A DNA stretch of 64,000 nt from Coffea arabica (Eukaryota > Streptophyta > Magnoliopsida > Gentianales > Rubiaceae). The DNA is taken from positions 14,757,557 through 14,821,556 of the forward strand of contig NC_092320.1 of NCBI RefSeq assembly GCF_036785885.1, written 5' to 3'. The position numbers were made by a program, and so were the translations under genes. Position 1 is the stretch's first letter; each line of letters begins with the position of its first letter. Below the pieces are notes generated by a model that had not been told where the DNA came from, did no database searches, and saw only the letters and a list, made by a program, of their open reading frames with translations. Of this stretch, positions 58,416-64,000 are shown in pieces.

Positions 58416-59450
58416 GAGCATATATATCATAAGCACCCAACTTGTTACAAATATATTTCACCCTAGAGCCCCCTAAACTCTTAGTAAATACATCAGCCAA
58501 TTGATCTACAGACGGTACATGAGATGTCTTGATGACCCCGTCAAGCAATTTCTCTCGAATGAAATGACAATCAACTTCAATATGTTTTGTCCTTTCATGA
58601 AACACTGGATTAGACGCAATATGAACAGCCGCCTGATTATCACACACTAAATTCATAGGCTGTTTATGTTCAAACCCAAGTTCCAGTAACATGCTCTTCA
58701 CCCAAACCAACTCACACACAGTGTGAGCCATAGCGCGGTATTCAGATTCTGCACTTGATCTGGATACAACTGTTTGCTTCTTACTCTTCCACGACACTAA
58801 ATTACCACCAACAAACACACAATATCCTGTAGTCGATCTTCGATCTGAGGCAGAACCAGCCCAATCTGCATCACTATATCCTTCAATATCATTGTGTCCA
58901 TGATTTTGATACAGCAACCCTTTTCCAGGAGCATTTTTAAGATACCTGAGAATCCGTATAACAGCATCCCAATGACTAGTACGAGGGGTATCAAGAAATT
59001 GACTCACAACACTCACTGCAAACGAAATGTCAGGTCTCGTTACAGTGAGATAATTTAATTTACCCACAAGTCTTCGATATTGCTTAGGATCATCAAGTAA
59101 TGCACCTTGATCTCCTGCTAATTTCACATTGGGATCCATAGGAGTATCCACAGGTCGGCAACCTAACATCCCAACTTCACTCAACATATCGAGTACATAT
59201 TTTCTTTGACATAAATAAATCCCATATTTAGACCGAGCTACCTCAATACCCAGAAAATACTGTAGATGACCTAAATCCTTTGTCTGAAAGTTTGCCTGCA
59301 GATTGGATTTAAGTTTCTGAATCCCCACAACATCATCACCTGTAATCACAATGTCATCCACATAAACAACTAATAAAATTTTACCAGCATTAGAATGCCG
59401 ATAAAATACAGAGTGATCTACTCCACATCTTGTCAGACCGAACTCCATGA
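58408..59450 (-). pseudogene. Copia reverse transcriptase (C-terminal part) and RNase H
   Basis: An open frame of about 350 codons begins inside the RT palm. It holds the YVDD active-site box (LLVVYVDDIVITGDD), the thumb region through LGHLQYFLGIEVA, RPVDTPMDPNVKL, GKLNYLTVTRPDISFAV, and RNase H motifs (SDADWAGSASDRRSTTGYC, SSAESEYRAM, DNQAAVHIASNPVFHERTKH). The end lies at the polypurine tract. The RT fingers are missing. Upstream of about 59450 the frame is open only because of the deletion joint. It cannot give a working polymerase by itself. Confidence 0.93.
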
Positions 59451-59458
59451 CAACACTA

Positions 59459-60904
59459 CTAAACCGATTCACAAGACATACTTTGCTTGATAAAATACGG
59501 AGTGGATTCAAAGAAAGTAACATCAGCACAAGTAAAAAATCGATTTAAAACTGGACTGTAACATCTATACCCTTTTTGCGCTCGTGTATATCCTAAGAAA
59601 ATACACTTAATAGCACGAGAATCTAATTTATCCACCCCGGGAGCAAGCTGATGAACAAAGCACACACATCCAAAAATACGAGGAGGCAATTTAAACACAG
59701 ATTCATGAGGAAAAAGAATGGAGTGAGGTAATTGACCTCCAAGAATATTAGATGGCATGCGATTAATTAAATAACATGCAGTTAGAATTGCATCACTCCA
59801 AAATTGTTTGGGCACATTCATGTGCAACAATAGTGTTCGAGCAATTTCGATTAAATGCCCAATTTTTCTTTCAGCAACTCCATTCTGTTGTGGAGTGTGA
59901 GGACAAGAGGACTGATGAATAATACCAGACTTAGTCATAAAGGTTTTAAAAGGAGTGGAAAAATATTCTTTCGCATTATCACTGCGAAGTATACGTACAG
60001 GCACACCAAATTGATTCTTTATTTCTGTAACAAATGCACAAAAAATGGAATATAATTCTGAACGATCTTTCATTAAATAAAGCCATGTAACTCTGGAAAA
60101 ATCATCAACAAAGACTACAAAATATTTAAAACCTAACTTTGAAGTGACTCGACTAGGACCCCAAACATCAGAATGAACTAACAAAAAAGGTTCAGAAACC
60201 CGTTTATTGACTCTAGGAGCAAAAGAAACACGATGATGCTTTCCTAACTGACAAGACTCACATTCTAACGAAGATAATTGATTCAAAGTAGGAACCAACT
60301 TTTTCAAATTTTGTAAAGACGGATGACCTAAACGACAGTGAATTTCAAGAGGAGAAACAGTAGCAGGACATGCTATCGGACCATTGAAGTTGAGAAAATA
60401 AAGACCATTATGCTCATGCCCTCCACCAATCATCCTCTTTGTCTTCAAATCCTGAATGACAACAGAATCAGGAGAAAAAGTAACTGTACACTGTAGAAAT
60501 TTAGTGAGCTTACTAACAGACATTAGATTAAATGGCAAATTGGGTACGTAAAGAACAGAAGACAGCGGAAGTGATGGATTAATTTCTACAGTGCCTAGTC
60601 CTTTAACTTTAGTAGTAGATCCATCAGCTAAAGTAACATGAGGAAAGGGAGTTGACTCTTGAAAATTAGAAAAAATTTTAGAGGTACCTGACATATGATC
60701 AGTAGCCCCGGAATCAATAATCCATGGGTCATTACCTTTTTGTGCTAAAGAAGCAGAGGGAAGAGATGCGTGATTTGTAGCTTGGTACTGTAGGAATTTA
60801 ACATAATCTTCCTCAGATATAGTAACAGTTTTCTGGGACCCATGTGTTGAAGAACTTGATTCAACTTGGTCAGTGATAACCGTATTAACAAACCTTTCAA
60901 CCAT
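59459..60904 (-). pseudogene. Copia protease and integrase, gag deleted
   Basis: ATG 60904 opens a frame of 481 codons. After a short leftover of the gag end come the aspartic protease box (WIIDSGATDHMSG), the integrase zinc-binding HHCC region (HCRLGHPSLQNL ... CESCQLGKHH), and the integrase core with all three acidic residues (SDVWGPS, RSDNAKEY, and Glu in QQNGVAERKIGH). It runs to CADVTFF and then switches to a few unrelated residues and a stop, because it enters the deletion joint in another frame. Nothing in the protease or integrase core looks damaged. Gag capsid and nucleocapsid are absent, so it is not a complete polyprotein. Confidence 0.93.
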
Positions 60905-60955
60905 AGCGAATAGCACGTCAAACGAAAGAACGGGTCAAAACTTGAGACAAACGCG

Positions 60956-61061
60956 TGAACAGTAACGGCATGAACAGTACTACGTGAACAGTATCGGCGT
61001 GAACAGTGCCGTGAACAGTATACGTGAACAGTGCCGCTATGAACAGTGCGGCGTGAACAGT
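60956..61061. repeat. Eight copies of TGAACAGT at ~14 bp spacing in the copia leader
   Basis: TGAACAGT (element strand ACTGTTCA) occurs at 60956, 60971, 60985, 61000, 61012, 61025, 61040 and 61054. Spacings are 12-15 bp, with variable GC-rich linkers, between the primer-binding site and the first ATG. Confidence 0.95.
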
Positions 61062-61098
61062 GATTTGCTAGATGTTTTACCCTAACCCTAGGACTTTT

Positions 61099-61110
61099 GC
61101 TCTGATACCA
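61099..61110 (-). promoter_or_regulatory. Primer-binding site of the copia element
   Basis: On the element strand TGGTATCAGAGC immediately follows the 5' LTR. It is complementary to the 3' end region of initiator methionine tRNA, the usual copia primer. Confidence 0.92.
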
Positions 61111-61257
61111 TGTCAACAGGTATCTTGGGAGGAAAACATCTAGTCACACTATTATGAGTGACCAACTAGTATTTATAGGAGTACAAACCTAACAGACTAT
61201 TTACAAGAATACCCTTACTAATTTATTATCTATAAGAATACTAATATTCTCCTAACA
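61111..61257 (-). repeat. 5' LTR of the copia element
   Basis: 147 bp, apparently identical to 58254-58400 and followed by the CACTT target duplication at 61258-61262. Confidence 0.95.
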
Positions 61258-61262
61258 CACTT

Positions 61263-63854
61263 GATTTACAGTTACTGGGTGTATCACTACATCTTTGCCC
61301 GAGGCAATGGGCTAGGATAGTCCAATTAGAAGGTGGACAGTTGAGTGAGTAGGATTCAGTGGTTAAAGGTACAAATCTAGCTAAATGGCTAGCAAATAGG
61401 TTAAGCTTCAGATGCCTAGATGGTATCAAGAGTGTGATGCTGTTTAATCATAAGCAAGGATCTCAAAGCTTTTGATACAAGGATTTTCCATGAAACTATA
61501 TATATATGAGTACCAATTTTGTTCTGTTCTGTGATTGTCAAATGCTAGCTTTTAAATTTTGGAGGGGTAAAGGGGCCTTGCTGGATATGGGTTTACATTG
61601 TTGACGGGGATGATAAGTAAAGGGGCCTTGCTGGATATGAGGATGCAGAATGTAAGAAGAAGCAGGGGTTTTCAAACTTTTCTCCGGGACTATTGTTATT
61701 ATTTGTAGTTTTAGCATATATTTAGTTTATTGGTGGTGCATGCAGAGAGTTCTGTAGGATCACGACCACCAATATTGTGCTGGCGACCTAAGAAAAAATG
61801 CATCTGCTGTCTGAGTTATGCACAAGCATGCATCCTGCTACACGTACACATTATCAAAATTGGCACATAATTTTAGATGCTCTGGGAAAAGAAAGAAAGA
61901 AGATATCCTTTTGCTTTGGATATATTTTGCAGGAATTTTATCTGTTGTGACAAAAGCCTGCGTTAAACTAATATAGGCATACTATTGTTGATCCAATGTC
62001 AGTCATGAATTGAACAGAATAATTAGAAGCATAAGCATTCATCATCAATGTGTCTTTTTCCCACTTTGTATTCAGGTCTTGACTGATTGAGTAGAAAGTG
62101 GGAACTTTTCTTCTGTTTATAAAAATGCCATTTGTAGTTGCACTCTTTCTTAAGATACGCGCGCGGAGGTTTGTGCGGAAAGGAATGTGCATGCAAGCAA
62201 CTTACCATCCATCATGTGTAGGATAAAAGGCTAGTTGCACTCATGATTTTTATAGGATAAAAGACCTCGAAGGATACATCATATGTAGCTCATTAAAAAC
62301 CAACTTGCCATATGTAAGTTAGCAAGCCAAGAAGAAGGGATTTAATTCTAAAATCCTCTTTGACTGTGGGTAGAATGTTTGAAATCTCGTGCTTACAGTT
62401 AAAAAATTTCAGAGGATGTGTGTGTTTCCTCTGATTTAGATGAGTCATCTCCCTCTAGCCTCTCTCATCAGTCATTCCCATCAAAAGTAAGATGGAAGTT
62501 ATAACATATTATCGTGTGTGACAAAAATGGTGTAGGTCATCACATTATTTAAGCTTTTAAGTGAATGTGATGCTTGTTTTTTTTTTTTTTTTTTTTAAAG
62601 ATAATTCGATTGACCACATAAAAAAAAAAGATGGTCTTTTCTATGGATTTACATGTGCATTCTATTTTTTTTGTTTAAATGCTTTGAAAGAATTGACAAA
62701 TTAAATGGTTTCCATTTGTAATGATTTTCATCTTTGCATGTATGGTAGTCAGTGGCTAAAGCCTTTTTTTTCACCAAAAAATAAGTACAAATTTCAATTT
62801 CAAAAATATTATGTTATTGAACAAGAAAAAAAAAACATTTACTATAGCATATATGTATTCATTGTCTAGTTAGTTTAACAGTTAAAGTAACATTTATTAA
62901 TGTAACATATACTAACGTACCTCGGAATTTTTCAGAGGGGGAAGCAACTGCCGCCCCCCCTCTCCATTAACTTATGATTTCTGTTGCACATAAACACTCC
63001 AGGAAATTAACCAATGGATCCACGATTAGTGACGCTAGCTTGTATGCCACAATGGAGACCACCAACTCTGCTGCAGAAAAGTCTTCAGAAATTGATATTA
63101 TTGTACGACATGACATGATAAACTAGATATAACATTAAATCCATTTGCAATCGCATTATGCATCCTTTAGTCTGTTGGTGTATTAGTACTTTTGGCAATC
63201 TATTCATTCTGCAATCTATTTCTACTTCTTTCTGTAGTTTATCAATTAGCCATTTAAACATTATTTTGTTTTCTAAACAAATTTATGCTTGTTAGTTTGA
63301 CAGTCGTCTATTATTACTCCATACACCACCACTCTCATCTAAACTAAAATTGATGCCCCTCATAATGCATTTTGCATCAACCTCTCGATCTTGCTTCTCA
63401 ATTTCATTTCACATTCCCATGTACCTAAAAAGAGTGTTATAGTACAAATAAGATTTACTTGTCAGATTTGCATAGCTCATCAGGTCCCAATCAATTTCCT
63501 TCCAATTCAGAAAATAGTCCTCGAGAATATTTCTGAGTTAAAAATCTCAGCCAAAGGTCGGCAGCTTCAGGAGCTGGAGAAGCTGGGCAAAAAGCATATT
63601 TATCTTCAGAGAAAAACAATCGGCGCAGCAGCACATAGATCTTATTACCAAAAGGAAAGGTGTTTATAGATATCTCCTTGATATTACAGTCCACCTACAC
63701 AACACTGCAAGGATGGTAACCTAATTTGTACAACATCTACCAGGAGATTGATTACTAAGAAAAATAAGAGAACTCGGAATAGACAACCCAATCCCAATCA
63801 GCAACACAAAGTAAACGGGAAACTTGATCCTTCTGCTAATTACAAACAATGCTC
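61263..63854. other. Intergenic DNA and likely 3' flank of the kinesin gene
   Basis: A 23-bp phrase (GTAAAGGGGCCTTGCTGGAT plus ATG) is repeated at about 61566 and 61617. A T20 run lies near 62577-62596. Open frames at 61968-62208 and 63391-63694 overlap on both strands and lack domains. Roughly the last 300-400 bp may be 3' UTR or a final intron of the leftward gene. Confidence 0.4.
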
Positions 63855-64000
63855 TCAAAATCCTTTTGCCTGCGTTGTACCATTCCAAAGTTCAAGATCA
63901 TTGATCTTCTGGCCCTCTTTTGTAGATTCATGCACACCACTTTCAGCGCCTTGAGATTTTTTTAACTTTGCCACAAGAACCCACATGTTTGCAAGTTCAT
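63855..64000 (-). CDS. Probable kinesin (KIN-7-type) C-terminal exon, partial
   Basis: From the right edge the minus strand reads ELANMWVLVAKLKKSQGAES, a hydrophilic tail (GVHESTKEGQKINDLELWN) and a TGA stop at 63855-63857, 48 codons in all. The ELANMWVLVAKLK motif is, as I recall, characteristic of the C-terminal coiled-coil end of plant KIN-7 (CENP-E-like/MKRP) kinesins. The motor domain would lie beyond the window, so the call rests on one short motif. Confidence 0.5.
   Translation of the reverse strand, partial: ELANMWVLVAKLKKSQGAESGVHESTKEGQKINDLELWNGTTQAKGF

Larger units (their letters stand above)
58254..61257 (-). mobile_element. Ty1/copia LTR retrotransposon, internally deleted, recent insertion
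   Basis: LTRs of 147 bp at 58254-58400 and 61111-61257 look identical base for base, begin TG and end CA (element strand TGTTAGGAG...GTTGACA), and are flanked by CACTT at 58249-58253 and 61258-61262. Element orientation is leftward. The primer-binding site TGGTATCAGAGC (initiator-Met tRNA type) abuts the 5' LTR, and the polypurine tract TTGAGGGGGAG abuts the 3' LTR. The total is 3004 bp, against the ~4.5-5 kb usual for copia. Almost all of gag is missing, as is a block between integrase and the middle of reverse transcriptase. Protease, integrase core, the RT YVDD region and RNase H remain. Short LTRs fit the Ale/Retrofit-type lineage, but that is inference. Confidence 0.96.

Noticed and set aside
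1-64000. tRNA, rRNA, CRISPR or organelle-genome segments
   Set aside because: I saw tRNA-like promoter boxes only within SINE-like repeats, no rRNA blocks, no regularly spaced identical repeats with unique spacers, and no plastid or mitochondrial genes.

Overview
The window reads as nuclear DNA of a flowering plant, most likely a eudicot and perhaps an asterid. The lineage is inferred from gene families and AT-rich intergenic composition and cannot be settled by eye. Genes are split by GT-AG introns, are sparse (about one per 6-8 kb) and lie in a bed of old and young transposons, MITEs, SINEs and microsatellites. There are no operons, CRISPR arrays or prokaryotic features.

Layout. 1-1934: degenerate repeat DNA. 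1935-8060: a 6.1 kb Mutator-like element (MULE) with ~305 bp terminal inverted repeats. It carries a broken MURA-type transposase (+) and a convergent GRF zinc-finger gene (-), like the two-gene plan of maize MuDR. 8225-8550: relic of a leucine-rich-repeat receptor gene. 8875-11925: a methylesterase-family alpha/beta hydrolase gene in three exons, whose first splice junction reads TGA. 12000-18100: nested repeats (SINE, 9-bp-TSD MITE, TIR element, hAT-like MITE) and an S-protein-homolog (SPH) pseudogene. 19036-19482: a small Tudor-like 'dirigent protein 17-like' gene with a probable long 5'-UTR intron. 23540-24420: an intact SPH secreted-protein gene followed by a decayed copy. 25420-27651: a PORR-domain organelle RNA-splicing-type gene. 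31379-32605: a conserved, probably plastid-targeted protein. 34065-41908: a large eight-exon 'NST1-like' gene encoding 1277 aa. 42300-52440: a gene-free MITE-rich tract. 52448-53026: a TMCO1/EMC3-family ER membrane protein with a decayed duplicate at 54727-55300. 58254-61257: a very young, internally deleted Ty1/copia retrotransposon with apparently identical 147 bp LTRs and a perfect 5-bp TSD. 63855-64000: the probable last exon of a kinesin, running off the right edge.

The host genes do not form a pathway; they are ordinary dispersed plant genes for organelle RNA splicing, ER calcium handling, secreted signalling proteins and ester hydrolysis. The unusual material is in the mobile DNA and in gene decay: a deleted copia element that must have moved on borrowed proteins and has an eight-fold ACTGTTCA array beside its primer site; the MuDR-like element with a GRF partner gene; the hydrolase whose only visible lesion is a stop codon made across a splice junction; and three separate pyrimidine-to-purine mirror-like palindromic tracts. 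No clearly new biological system was found; these are the leads I consider worth checking.
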